Source of the DNA: an uncultured Eubacteriales bacterium
GTDB taxonomy: Bacteria > Bacillota > Clostridia > Peptostreptococcales > Anaerovoracaceae
Assembly: GCA_910583765.1 (NCBI GenBank)
Contig: CAJTYS010000007.1
Coordinates: 1 to 64,000, forward strand
DNA: 64,000 bases
Direction: 5' to 3'
The position numbers and the translations under genes are program-made. Position 1 is the first letter of the stretch. Every line of letters begins with the position of its first letter. The notes beneath the pieces were generated by a model. It was not told where the DNA came from. It ran no database searches and saw only the letters and a list, made by a program, of their open reading frames with translations. This document shows, one piece after another, positions 25,963 through 34,967 of the stretch.

Positions 25963-27342
25963 ATGAATACGAACAACATTAAAAAACCTTCAGTGCGAAC
26001 AGTCGCCTGGGTATTGGCGATCGCTTATACTGTAGCCGACTGCGCGATCCCAATCAGTTATATCAGTTACGCTTACACGGATCTGGCGAAGATCCCTGTT
26101 GCCTGGACAGGTGTTTCCAATTTCCTGGTAACTGTTCTGGGAGTCATCGCGGCCTTGACCGTTGGCGCGATCATCGCCAAAACAAAGACCCGCTTCGGAC
26201 AATGCAGACCTTATATACTAGGGTCATATATTGCGATGGAAATGGGCTCAATCGTCATGTTCGCTGCTGGCGCAGGAGGCGGCACAATGACCAGGACTAT
26301 TGTGATCACTATTGGATTTGGACTGATGACCATTGGGAACGCGATTCTGCTGGCAGCGATCTATGGCTTGGAGCGGATCGTAGCGGGCTCGGATTCAGAT
26401 GCGAGAAATCTGATGGCCAGCCGGTTTATGTTAGGGCTGAACGCTGGCATGGTGCTCAGCGGCGCGATCGTGATCCCTATCGCCAACTTCTTTGGCGGCG
26501 GTGTCAAGGGATATTCCTTAATGCAGATCCTTCTGGCAATCGCTGGCTTGATCGGTATCATCGCGCTCTTTAGAGTCACCAAATTGTATGACCTGCCAAG
26601 CGCAGAGGGAGATGCGGAAGAAGAAAACGTAAGATTTTTGGACATGATCAAAAGCGCAGTGGTCAACCGTACCGCCATGACTGTGTTCTTCTCTGACGTG
26701 GCACGAATGTTCGGATACTGCATGTGGTTCGCTCTCATTGTCTATCAATGCAAATATGTCATTGGTGACATGAACTCCATGGTTATTGTTCTCACATCCA
26801 CCAATCTTCTCGGTATCGTTGGCGCGTATCTTTCCTTCCCAGCGGCCAAGCTGTTCGGAGGACGTAAGAAACTGGCTCTCGTAGCATGCGTTTTGACCAT
26901 GATCTCTTTCCTGGGCATCGCTTTGTTTGGAGGCACCCTGGTAGGGTTCGTGGCCTTTGGCTGCGCCGCTTGCTTCTTCATGAGCTTTTACGACAGCATC
27001 TGTCCGATGATGTACGCGGACGCGGGAGAATACTGGCTGTACAAGACAGGAAAGGATACACGGGTGTATCTCATGAGTCTGGCCGCGCTGCCGATGCAGG
27101 TCGCCATGGCCTTATCTTCTTTAGGTTTCGCAGGCGTGCTCATGCTGATCAACTACGTGCCTGATACGGAAATTTCCGCGGAAACAGCAAAGACGCTCAC
27201 ATGGACAGTCGGTCTTGTGCCTGCCATTTGCTACGTTATTTCCATCATACTGCTCTTCGTTCACGGCGTCTCTGACAAGGAAATGGAACGCTACTGCACT
27301 GAAAACGAAAAAGCCGGACTGGGAATGGAAATGGATCTTTAA
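25963..27342 (+). CDS. MFS/GPH-type cation symporter
   Basis: 459-residue transporter with about 12 helices and the GPH-family signature in loop 2-3 (AKTKTRFGQCRPYILGS, with the conserved RFGxxRPxx). GPH members cotransport sugars or other solutes with sodium or protons, but relatives near amidohydrolases are common, so the substrate may be the compound cleaved by its neighbours. AGAGGAAATC precedes the ATG. It is followed after 21 bp by a YtcJ-type amidohydrolase, and is divergent from the M81 fusion. Confidence 0.85.
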   Translation: MNTNNIKKPSVRTVAWVLAIAYTVADCAIPISYISYAYTDLAKIPVAWTGVSNFLVTVLGVIAALTVGAIIAKTKTRFGQCRPYILGSYIAMEMGSIVMFAAGAGGGTMTRTIVITIGFGLMTIGNAILLAAIYGLERIVAGSDSDARNLMASRFMLGLNAGMVLSGAIVIPIANFFGGGVKGYSLMQILLAIAGLIGIIALFRVTKLYDLPSAEGDAEEENVRFLDMIKSAVVNRTAMTVFFSDVARMFGYCMWFALIVYQCKYVIGDMNSMVIVLTSTNLLGIVGAYLSFPAAKLFGGRKKLALVACVLTMISFLGIALFGGTLVGFVAFGCAACFFMSFYDSICPMMYADAGEYWLYKTGKDTRVYLMSLAALPMQVAMALSSLGFAGVLMLINYVPDTEISAETAKTLTWTVGLVPAICYVISIILLFVHGVSDKEMERYCTENEKAGLGMEMDL

Positions 27343-27363
27343 ACCGGAGTATAGGAGAAATCA

Positions 27364-29031
27364 ATGATGAAAGCAGATTTAATCTTAAAAAACGGTATCA
27401 TTCAGACAATGCACGGTGATCAGGTGGCCAGCGCTGTGGCCATAGGCGGAAGCGAGATCCTTTACGTTGGCGATGACATGGGCGCTGAGCGTTTTGCAGA
27501 TGAAAAAACAGAGATCATGGACCTGGAAGGCAAATATGTGACACCAGGATTCATTGACGGCCATACCCACGAAGTCATGCATATGATCGATGAAGGCGAG
27601 ATGTTCTTTTTCGACACATTGCCGGCGGAAATAGACACTTACATAGATGGATTTCGCAGGTTCGTGGAAGAAAACCCAGAAAAAGAGATATACTATGGCT
27701 GCAATATGGACATCAACGCATTTCCAGAAGGCTCCGTGACCAATGATTGGCTAAATGAGATCTGTCCAGACAAACTAGCCTGCGTCACGGACATGTCACA
27801 GCATTGCTTTCTGATGAACGCAAAGGCATTGGAATTCGTGGGTCTTGACCGCGACACGCCTGCACCGGATGGCGCTAACATCCATAAACATCCAAATGGC
27901 GAATTGACTGGTTTCGTGGCCGATGCCTTTAACATCATGGAGAAATTGCCTCAGATAGACCGGTCCCCTGCCAAGTACCGCGAAGCCTTCTTGAAATACC
28001 AGGCCATGTGCCATTCTTATGGAATCACAGGGGTCGATATCGCAGGCGCTGCCATTGATTCTCAGGAAGCATGGAAAACACTTCATAACATGGATGAGGC
28101 GGGCGAACTGAAACTAAGGATCAACTGTGCGATCATGGATGTGATTGACAATGGAATAAACGCGGATCTTGCCAGCCAATATGTAAAAGCGCTGAATGAA
28201 GGCCAAAAATACAACTCGGATTTCCAAGTGGTTTCGCAGGCAAAAGTACTGCTGGACGGAGTTGTAGAAGGAAAAAGCGCCTATCTCACAGAGCCTTACG
28301 CTCCTGAAGCCGAAGAAGCGCCGGATTACAAGGGTTCGCTCTACGTTGATCCCGCTGATCTGAATCAGTTCGTCAAGATCATCAATGAAAACGGATATCA
28401 GGTGCAGATTCATGCTATAGGCGATGGCGCTGTGCACACGGCTTTAGATGCCTTTGAATACGCAAGTTCTGTAAATGGTAAAAAAGATCGCAGAAACATG
28501 ATCGCTCATGTATGCCTGATCAGTGATGCGGATATGCAAAGGATGGCAGAATTAAACGTGATCGGAACCATGCAGCCCCTCTGGTGGTATCATGACCCTA
28601 ACTTCGCGCCATTAGAAAAGCAATATCTTGGTTTGGAGCGGTACAACAAAGAATACCGCATTCGAGATATGATGGACGCGGGGATCAAAATCACCGGCTC
28701 TATAGATTATCCGATTCAGTCAGACTGCAGACCTCTGGCAGGAATCCAGACCGGAGCGACACATGGCTCTCCGTATCCAGATGAATGGGATGACCCTAAG
28801 TTCGACAGAAACCCTGACCAAGCAGTAACGCCCCGCCAAATGCTGGAATGCTATACGGTGAACGGTGCGTTTGAAATGAAAATGGAGGATCTCATTGGGA
28901 CCATTGAAGCAGGCAAAAAAGCTGACATGGTCATTCTTGAACAAAACATCCTTGATTGTGACATAAAATCCATAGCAGAAACCAAAGTTTGCTGCACGAT
29001 CGTAGATGGCAACATCGTATATCAAGTTTAA
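27364..29031 (+). CDS. YtcJ-type amidohydrolase (amidohydrolase family 3)
   Basis: 555-residue metal hydrolase cotranscribed with the GPH transporter. HxH at 67-69 (FIDGHTHEVMH), VQIHAIGDGAVH near 345, MIAHVCLI, and GSIDYPIQ, where the usual S-D before P is I-D but the aspartate is kept. The C-terminal LIGTIEAGKKADMVILEQN closes the beta domain. It is more like the amidohydrolase half of the divergent fusion (shared DCRPLAGIQTGAT-type and GKKADMVIL segments) than the copy at 11807. Two tandem ATGs open the frame; the first is 8 bases from GGAG. Confidence 0.88.
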   Translation: MMKADLILKNGIIQTMHGDQVASAVAIGGSEILYVGDDMGAERFADEKTEIMDLEGKYVTPGFIDGHTHEVMHMIDEGEMFFFDTLPAEIDTYIDGFRRFVEENPEKEIYYGCNMDINAFPEGSVTNDWLNEICPDKLACVTDMSQHCFLMNAKALEFVGLDRDTPAPDGANIHKHPNGELTGFVADAFNIMEKLPQIDRSPAKYREAFLKYQAMCHSYGITGVDIAGAAIDSQEAWKTLHNMDEAGELKLRINCAIMDVIDNGINADLASQYVKALNEGQKYNSDFQVVSQAKVLLDGVVEGKSAYLTEPYAPEAEEAPDYKGSLYVDPADLNQFVKIINENGYQVQIHAIGDGAVHTALDAFEYASSVNGKKDRRNMIAHVCLISDADMQRMAELNVIGTMQPLWWYHDPNFAPLEKQYLGLERYNKEYRIRDMMDAGIKITGSIDYPIQSDCRPLAGIQTGATHGSPYPDEWDDPKFDRNPDQAVTPRQMLECYTVNGAFEMKMEDLIGTIEAGKKADMVILEQNILDCDIKSIAETKVCCTIVDGNIVYQV

Positions 29032-29054
29032 TCGCATTCTACATCTACAAAATA

Positions 29055-29107
29055 GACTCCCAGGAACATCATCGCCTTCTTATCATGCATGCATGTGCCT
29101 GGGAGTC
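29055..29107. terminator. inverted repeat between convergent genes
   Basis: GACTCCCAGG at 29055-29064 and CCTGGGAGTC at 29098-29107, with a 33-nt loop that includes ATGCATGCAT. No T-run; it is a possible bidirectional terminator. Confidence 0.4.
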
Positions 29108-29143
29108 GCTTATTCAGTGATCCGCTCTAGGATTTCTGTTTGT

Positions 29144-30046
29144 TCAATGATCCATTTCTGAAAGCTTGGCTAAAAAACGAATCCTTGTGTTGACTCCAAA
29201 CTTGTTATAGATATGATGAACATGGGTCTTTGTGGTCCCAATGGAAATACATAGCGCATCGCTGATTTCCGCGTTGCTGTATCCTTCTGTCAGCAGCGCC
29301 GCGATCTCCTTTTCTCTGTTAGTCAGCCCATAGGTGCCGCACATTTCATCAAAACGCGCTTTTTGAGCTTCCATGTCTTTTTGTGGATCTGAATCTCTGC
29401 TCATGTGAATGAACACGTACCAAAGCGCAAGGCATGCGTAAACAACGCCAATCATTTCCGCTAAAATCCCTCTGTCCAGCATATCATAAGCAAAAGATTC
29501 GACAATCACAATGCTTCCATAATGATAAAGCACCCTGACCCCTTCGATCAGATTTATGAAATTTAACGCAAAAAACAGAAATGACCCGCAGATTTTAAGG
29601 ATTCTGTTACCTGAATCTTTGTTTCTTATGACCGCCAATCCGGTCTGGATAAAGCTGACGCTCAGCAAAGCAAGGGCTGCCAGCATAGCAAAAGGCGTTA
29701 TGAAGTTTAGGACCACGAATACGAGGCAAAGATATCGGTCTATTTTTTTGATCGGCTTTCCACATAACATTTTCAGAATAGATCTATTATACAGCAGTCC
29801 CATGGTGTCTACGATGGACACAAGCCTGACATTGATTGGAAACGTGCCTTCATAAAAATGGCTGAACGTGGGAAGGAATTCTTTCATAAAGTAAATCAGG
29901 CTGCTGCAGAGAAAAAACAGGAACATGGCTCCAACATATTTGTAAATCACTTTCTTTTCTTTCTGAAATAATAATAAAAATATCACAAAGCAGAACGTGT
30001 ATGCGATCATAAGCAAAATATTATAAAAAAATAAGAAAGTCGTCAT
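29144..30046 (-). CDS. membrane-bound LuxR-family regulator
   Basis: About 300 residues: seven hydrophobic segments (residues 5-215) followed by a C-terminal LuxR helix-turn-helix (GLTNREKEIAALLTEGYS, NAEISDALCISIGTTKTHVH, about 235-295). Such 7-TM/LuxR proteins sense membrane-soluble or external ligands. Start choice is uncertain: an upstream ATG at 30058 sits inside the GGGGGATGG ribosome-site stretch, so 30046 is preferred. It is convergent with the GPH/amidohydrolase operon and its probable regulator, and it begins close to AAA copy C. Confidence 0.8.
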   Translation of the reverse strand: MTTFLFFYNILLMIAYTFCFVIFLLLFQKEKKVIYKYVGAMFLFFLCSSLIYFMKEFLPTFSHFYEGTFPINVRLVSIVDTMGLLYNRSILKMLCGKPIKKIDRYLCLVFVVLNFITPFAMLAALALLSVSFIQTGLAVIRNKDSGNRILKICGSFLFFALNFINLIEGVRVLYHYGSIVIVESFAYDMLDRGILAEMIGVVYACLALWYVFIHMSRDSDPQKDMEAQKARFDEMCGTYGLTNREKEIAALLTEGYSNAEISDALCISIGTTKTHVHHIYNKFGVNTRIRFLAKLSEMDH

Positions 30047-30332
30047 TTTCCATACCATCCCCCAAATCGCAGCTTGACTAGTCCAAGAAATCCCTTTTGA
30101 CTCTTTTCAAGTTTTCTTTCATTATATGCAGTTGCGCTCACAATGGCAAGGAGTATTTTTAGAATTCTACAGCTATGAAAAACACTGGCAGCCACCATAG
30201 ATCTACCAGCAAAATGTAATTGTTTTGATTGAACCTGTCGTTTTATCCTTGAAATTTAAATCCTTTTCCTATGGTTCTAGCCTATGTTCTGTGGTAAAAT
30301 CAATGAAAAGGGAGAAAGCAGGGAGGAACATC

Positions 30333-32039
30333 ATGGCAAGGACAGTGGGGATCGGGCATCAGGATTTCGAGGTGCTCCGAACAAACGGATATTTTTATAT
30401 TGACAAAACCCATTTCATCAAGGAATGGTGGGACGGCGGCGACAGTGTGACGCTGATCACCCGCCCCAGGCGGTTCGGCAAGACCCTGAACATGAGCATG
30501 CTGGAAAAATTCTTTTCCACGGATTATGCGGGAAGGAGCGATTTGTTTGAGGGCCTTTCCATCTGGGAGGATGAAACCTACCGGCAGCTGCAGGGGACTT
30601 ACCCGGTGATCTTTCTCAGCTTTGCGGACATCAAAGAACGCTCTTTTTCTGAAGCTCGAAAAGGGATCTGCAGAACCCTTCGGCGGTTATACAAAAAATT
30701 CGATTTTTTATTGGAGACAGACCTCCTCAGCCATGAAGAAAAGGAAGAATTCCGCGGCGTGTCCGCCAACATGGAGGACAATGAGGCCACCTCCTCTCTG
30801 CGGGCCTTATCTGACTACTTGTCCCGCTACTATGGGAAAAAGGCCGTCGTCCTTTTGGACGAGTACGACACGCCCATGCAGGAAGCCTATGTGGGCGGAT
30901 ATTGGGACGACATGGCGATTTTCATCAGGAGCTTGTTCAACGCCACCTTCAAGACCAACCCATACCTGGAGCGGGCCATCATGACCGGCATCACCAGGAT
31001 CAGCAGGGAGTCCATCTTTTCCGACTTGAACAATTTGAAAGTGGTGACCACAACTTCCAACGAATACGCGGACTGTTTCGGCTTCACGGAGAAAGAAGTT
31101 TTCGCGGCTTTGGACGAGCAATGCATGTCGGACAAAAAGGACGAAGTGAAGACTTGGTATGACGGTTTTACCTTTGGTGACAAAACCGACATTTATAACC
31201 CCTGGTCCATCATCAATTATCTGGACGTTGGAAAAGTGGGGGCTTATTGGGCCAATTCTAGTTCCAACAGCCTGGTGAGCAAACTGATCCGGGAGGGGAA
31301 CAAAAATGTGAAGCTTCGATTCCAGCGCCTGCTGCAAGGCCTGACCATCACGACAGCCCTTGACGAACAGATCGTGTACGGCGAGCTGGGTGAAGACGAG
31401 ACTGCCATCTGGAGTTTGCTATTGGCCAGTGGTTATTTGAAAGTCATCAGCCGTGAAGATTTTCCCAAAGGCGAAGAAGATTTCAGTGAACCCCAATACG
31501 AATTGGCTTTGACCAATCAGGAAACACGGCGCATGTTCCGTTCCATGGTGCGGGGATGGTTCAACAAAAGTTCCGCCAATTACAATGACTTCATCCAAGC
31601 GCTCCTTTTCGGTGACCTGGAAGCCATGAACGCCTACATGAATGACGTGGCTCTAGCCACTTTCAGCTATTTCGACACGGGGAAAAAGCCTTCAAAATCC
31701 GAGCCTGAAAAATTTTATCATGGTTTCGTTTTAGGTTTGATGGTGGAGCTTTCCGGCAGATACGCCCTGACCTCCAACAGGGAGAGCGGATTCGGAAGGT
31801 ATGACGTGATGCTGGAGCCGCTGAAGGCGGAGGATGACGCGATGATTCTGGAATTCAAGGTCTTCCAGCCAAAGAAGGAGAAGGACTTGGAAGAAACAGC
31901 GCAAGCGGCTTTGGCGCAGATCGAAGAAAAGCAATACGCCGCCGCTCTGGAAGCCAAGGGGATCCCGGCAGAGAAAATTCGCAAATACGGGTTCGCCTTT
32001 GAAGGAAGCAAGGTGCTGATCCAGGAAAACAGTTTGTAG
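30333..32039 (+). CDS. AAA-ATPase_like / PD-(D/E)XK nuclease-domain protein, copy C
   Basis: 568 residues. P-loop RPRRFGKT and Walker B VVLLDEYD are intact; the C-terminal GRYD and LEFKV nuclease residues are present. The start is MARTVGIG at 30333 behind GGGAGG; the frame is open 36 codons upstream but reads through the conserved promoter block (-10 TGGTAAAAT at 30292-30300). The C-terminal FQPKKEK and KQYAAA blocks group with copy A. The middle (LDEQIVYGELGEDE, then YELALTNQETRRMF) groups with copy D. It has its own terminator at 32055. Confidence 0.88.
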   Translation: MARTVGIGHQDFEVLRTNGYFYIDKTHFIKEWWDGGDSVTLITRPRRFGKTLNMSMLEKFFSTDYAGRSDLFEGLSIWEDETYRQLQGTYPVIFLSFADIKERSFSEARKGICRTLRRLYKKFDFLLETDLLSHEEKEEFRGVSANMEDNEATSSLRALSDYLSRYYGKKAVVLLDEYDTPMQEAYVGGYWDDMAIFIRSLFNATFKTNPYLERAIMTGITRISRESIFSDLNNLKVVTTTSNEYADCFGFTEKEVFAALDEQCMSDKKDEVKTWYDGFTFGDKTDIYNPWSIINYLDVGKVGAYWANSSSNSLVSKLIREGNKNVKLRFQRLLQGLTITTALDEQIVYGELGEDETAIWSLLLASGYLKVISREDFPKGEEDFSEPQYELALTNQETRRMFRSMVRGWFNKSSANYNDFIQALLFGDLEAMNAYMNDVALATFSYFDTGKKPSKSEPEKFYHGFVLGLMVELSGRYALTSNRESGFGRYDVMLEPLKAEDDAMILEFKVFQPKKEKDLEETAQAALAQIEEKQYAAALEAKGIPAEKIRKYGFAFEGSKVLIQENSL

Positions 32040-32054
32040 TATTGCCTGAATATC

Positions 32055-32101
32055 AACAAAGTCTGCCGCTGAAACAGCATCAGCAAGCAGACTTTGTTTT
32101 T
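32055..32101 (+). terminator. terminator of AAA copy C
   Basis: AACAAAGTCTGC / GCAGACTTTGTT 12-bp stem with a 20-nt loop, then TTT. The left half overlaps the inverted copy of the 34-bp repeat (32041-32074) that also occurs upstream of copy B. Confidence 0.7.
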
Positions 32102-32138
32102 CATATGCAAGGGTTCTTTTATCCCGTGACCAGCGACT

Positions 32139-33989
32139 CTATTGCCTGTCTGGACTTTCCCACTGAACCCAATTTTCGTTTCTGACGGGTCTTATGACAT
32201 GTTTCGCCCCTTTCGGATCCACTTCGCCGCTTCCCCCACCGCTGAAAAGGTCTTTTAAGTCCTGAATTTCCTCCTCGCTTCCATCGTGTTCATATTCCAA
32301 ATCCACGATGTCGCTTTTCAGCCTGCCCCTGTAGATTACGCCGCTTTTGTCCAAGACAGCGCATTCCAGCGCCGCGTTCCTCACGTTCCATTCCTGATTT
32401 CCCACCAGTAAATTTTGAACCAGCGCCGCCTTGCCGTCTTTCGTGGCCGCGGCCAGCCCTTTATCAACGCCGCACCGATATTTGGCCCGGGAATGCTTTT
32501 TGACCGCCGTCCCCGTGTCAAAGAACGCCTGGTCCAAGCCGTTTTCCACCTTCCCGCTATAGATCGTTTCGTATGGCTGATCCTGGTTTTCCGTCCTGGA
32601 AAGGACCGCCACCTGGCCCTGATGGTTGGTCGCCGCCAAAGTTCCGTCCTCGCCCCAGGCATAGGTCATGTTTTCTGACGCTGGAAACATTTCGATGGGT
32701 CCCTTGGAAGTCCAACGATCCGCGTCGATGAAATCCACGAAGCAGAACCCGTCTTTCACTGAAAAAACGGCCAAATGCCTGTGGTCCCCCGACAGGCTCA
32801 TTTCCACGTATTCAGCATCCTCGTCCAAGGGATGGACCATGGCCAGTTCGTCCATCAAAGGCTTGGGGTTGGGCATGGTCCAGCTTCTCTTTCCCTTTCT
32901 GATGGTCGCGGCGGCGGCTGTTTCCATGGGGAGCTCGTACACGCCGTAACCGCCTTGGATCTGAGAAACGTCCACGGGAGCGCCCTTGGCCGTTCGATTG
33001 TTGACAATGAAAAGCAACCTGTTTTTCAAACCATGATCAGAGGCGGTTTCCGCCCCACGAGAGTCACGGGAGCCATCGCTTTCTTGCTTCTCGCCTTCTT
33101 TGTTTTCGCCGTTCTCGTCCTCACCGTCTTCCTTCTCGCCGCTGGCTTCCTGTGCCGGCCCTTGGGAAAGATCCGGATGGAACCACTTCTTTCCATCCAT
33201 GACGTTCTCCTCTTGAATCGCGATCAAAGGATCGAACTCATAAAGATCTTCGCCCTCGCCCAAAGGCTTCTTCACTTCCGTCTGATAATCCAAAGAAGTC
33301 TTTTGATCCTGTTCTTTGGCTTTGGAAACCTTGTATTCCTGATATTCGTTTTCTATGATCGGGATCTTGAACCAGTGATTAAAAGCCACGTACAGATCTA
33401 CGTCCTCATCATAGGAGGCTCCGTTTTCCGAGGAAAGGGAGCCCTTTTCATCGTAAACCTTTAGACCAGTCAAAGCGTTGTCCGAATTGTATTTCTTGGA
33501 ACCGAATTGGAATCGAAAGCTCACGGGATAAAAATCCAGGTGGTCCTTGAGCCTGATTTTCCCTGTTTCCTCCACGCCGGTTTTTACGACCCTTTGCTGG
33601 ATTTCATCGTAAAAACCTTGGATTTCCTTGTCCTGCGATCCTTCCAACCTGTCATATTTCAGCCGCGTGAAGTAAGGCGCCGCGGACCATCCTGTGAAAC
33701 GAATGTCATCATAAACCAAAGGATCCGCCTTTTTCGCCATTTCGCCCCTTTTGAAAGACGATTCCGTCCTGTTCGCGCTGTAATCGAAACGATTGATCCA
33801 ATGAAGATCGTCTCCGGAATCGGCTCTGAAACCTGCCGTCAATCCCTCCGCCGCGTCCCTGTTTCCGGCGATGGTTTCTTCTGTCAGCGTGGTTTCACCG
33901 ATCTGATCATCCACGAAAACGCAGCCAAAAACGATCATCCCCACCGAAAGAATCGTGGCCGTCACAAATATAACGATTGACTTTTTCAT
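32139..33989 (-). CDS. hypothetical secreted or lipoprotein of ABC operon
   Basis: 616 residues with an N-terminal signal (MKKSIVIFVTATILSVGMIV) ending VFGC, a near-lipobox, so possibly a lipoprotein. The outside part has no domain I can name; around 290-320 there is a Glu/Gly/Asp-rich low-complexity stretch (GEKEDGEDENGENKE). Late segments contain short beta repeats reminiscent of a propeller (HLAVFSVKDGFCFVDF, TLAATNHQGQVAVLSR). GGAGGG before the ATG at 33989 sets the start. It is the last gene of the permease-ATPase unit, only 43 bp behind the ATPase, so probably a partner of the exporter. Confidence 0.7.
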   Translation of the reverse strand: MKKSIVIFVTATILSVGMIVFGCVFVDDQIGETTLTEETIAGNRDAAEGLTAGFRADSGDDLHWINRFDYSANRTESSFKRGEMAKKADPLVYDDIRFTGWSAAPYFTRLKYDRLEGSQDKEIQGFYDEIQQRVVKTGVEETGKIRLKDHLDFYPVSFRFQFGSKKYNSDNALTGLKVYDEKGSLSSENGASYDEDVDLYVAFNHWFKIPIIENEYQEYKVSKAKEQDQKTSLDYQTEVKKPLGEGEDLYEFDPLIAIQEENVMDGKKWFHPDLSQGPAQEASGEKEDGEDENGENKEGEKQESDGSRDSRGAETASDHGLKNRLLFIVNNRTAKGAPVDVSQIQGGYGVYELPMETAAAATIRKGKRSWTMPNPKPLMDELAMVHPLDEDAEYVEMSLSGDHRHLAVFSVKDGFCFVDFIDADRWTSKGPIEMFPASENMTYAWGEDGTLAATNHQGQVAVLSRTENQDQPYETIYSGKVENGLDQAFFDTGTAVKKHSRAKYRCGVDKGLAAATKDGKAALVQNLLVGNQEWNVRNAALECAVLDKSGVIYRGRLKSDIVDLEYEHDGSEEEIQDLKDLFSGGGSGEVDPKGAKHVIRPVRNENWVQWESPDRQ

Positions 33990-34032
33990 GGTCAATGGCC
34001 CTCCTTTCCTCCTCACGGCCTTTTCCGCGGCT

Positions 34033-34755
34033 TCATTTCATTTGATCCACGGCTTTTCTAATGCGGTCCGCCCTATAATCGTATCTTTCCTTTATGATTT
34101 CAATCAGGGACCTGCCGGATCCTTCGATGTCGGCCACGCTCAAATCATCGATGATCTCGCTTTTTCTGATGAGGATCGCCCTGTGGATGTAATCAGCGAT
34201 TTCCTCGATCAAATGGGTGGAAATGATCACGGTTTCGTCCTTGTCCAAAACGCTCACCAAAACTTCATAAAAGTCCTCTCTGTTGAACACGTCGTTGCCC
34301 GCGAAAGGTTCATCCATGAAAATGTATTCCGCCCCTTGGCTGATGGCCAGCGTCACTTCAAATTGATTCTGCTGTCCCAAACTGAATTCGCCGATTTTTT
34401 TCTTGGTGGGCAATTCAAAGAATTCCATCAGCGCGTTGTATCTTTTTTCATTGAACATTGGAAATTGGGTCTTGTAAAACCACTTGTGGTCATCCGCCGT
34501 GACAGCGGGAAAAAAAGAATGATCCCCTGTCGCGAAGGACAGCTTGGATATGTTGCTCCCATCGATCTTTTTTCCATCCAAAGTGATCTCGCCTTCAAAG
34601 GTGAGAAACCCCATGACGCATTTCATCAACGTGGTCTTGCCGGCTCCGTTCGCGCCAAAGAGCCCAATGATCTGCCCCTTGGGAATCTGAATGCTGCAAT
34701 TTGAAAGAGCCACCTTGTCCTTATATTTCTTGGACACGTTTTTAACCTCAATCAT
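34033..34755 (-). CDS. ABC transporter ATP-binding protein (YtrB-like)
   Basis: 240-residue ABC ATPase: Walker A GANGAGKTTL at about 33-42, Q-loop, signature EFSLGQQNQ near 128 (LSGGQ degenerate as FSLGQ), Walker B YIFMDEPFAG with the catalytic Glu, and the H-loop STHLIEE. The start is well set by AAGGAGG. It pairs with the 475-residue permease upstream, from which a 2-unit 92-bp repeat separates it. Overall resemblance is to YtrB-type exporters induced by cell-wall antibiotics, but no GntR repressor is adjacent. Confidence 0.9.
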   Translation of the reverse strand: MIEVKNVSKKYKDKVALSNCSIQIPKGQIIGLFGANGAGKTTLMKCVMGFLTFEGEITLDGKKIDGSNISKLSFATGDHSFFPAVTADDHKWFYKTQFPMFNEKRYNALMEFFELPTKKKIGEFSLGQQNQFEVTLAISQGAEYIFMDEPFAGNDVFNREDFYEVLVSVLDKDETVIISTHLIEEIADYIHRAILIRKSEIIDDLSVADIEGSGRSLIEIIKERYDYRADRIRKAVDQMK

Positions 34756-34770
34756 GTCTCGTCCTCCTTA

Positions 34771-34967
34771 GTCGTATAATGGTCCAGCCCCAAATCTTTG
34801 ATTTGGCTTGGCGGACCTTATGCTTTAGCGCCCCGTGAGCGGCTGCGAACGGCTTGGCGCTTGTCGTAGAATGGTCCAGCCCCAAATCTTTGATTTGGCT
34901 TGGCGGACCTTATGCTTTAGCGCCCCGTGAGCGTCTGCCAGCAGCTTGGCGCTTGTCGTTAAAATGG
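34771..34967 (-). repeat. 92-bp tandem repeat (2 units plus partial) inside ABC operon
   Basis: Units at 34771-34862 and 34863-34954, nearly identical, then a 13-base partial third (GTCGTTAAAATGG) that includes the permease stop codon. Each unit has two potential hairpins: GGTCC...CCAAATC-TTT-GATTTGG...GGACC, and AGCGCC...GGCGCT. There is no T-run, so it is not a normal terminator. It lies in the transcript between permease and ATPase. Confidence 0.85.

Noticed and set aside
34771..34967. CRISPR array
   Set aside because: Only two adjacent 92-bp units with no unique spacers; the units are contiguous and hairpin-rich.
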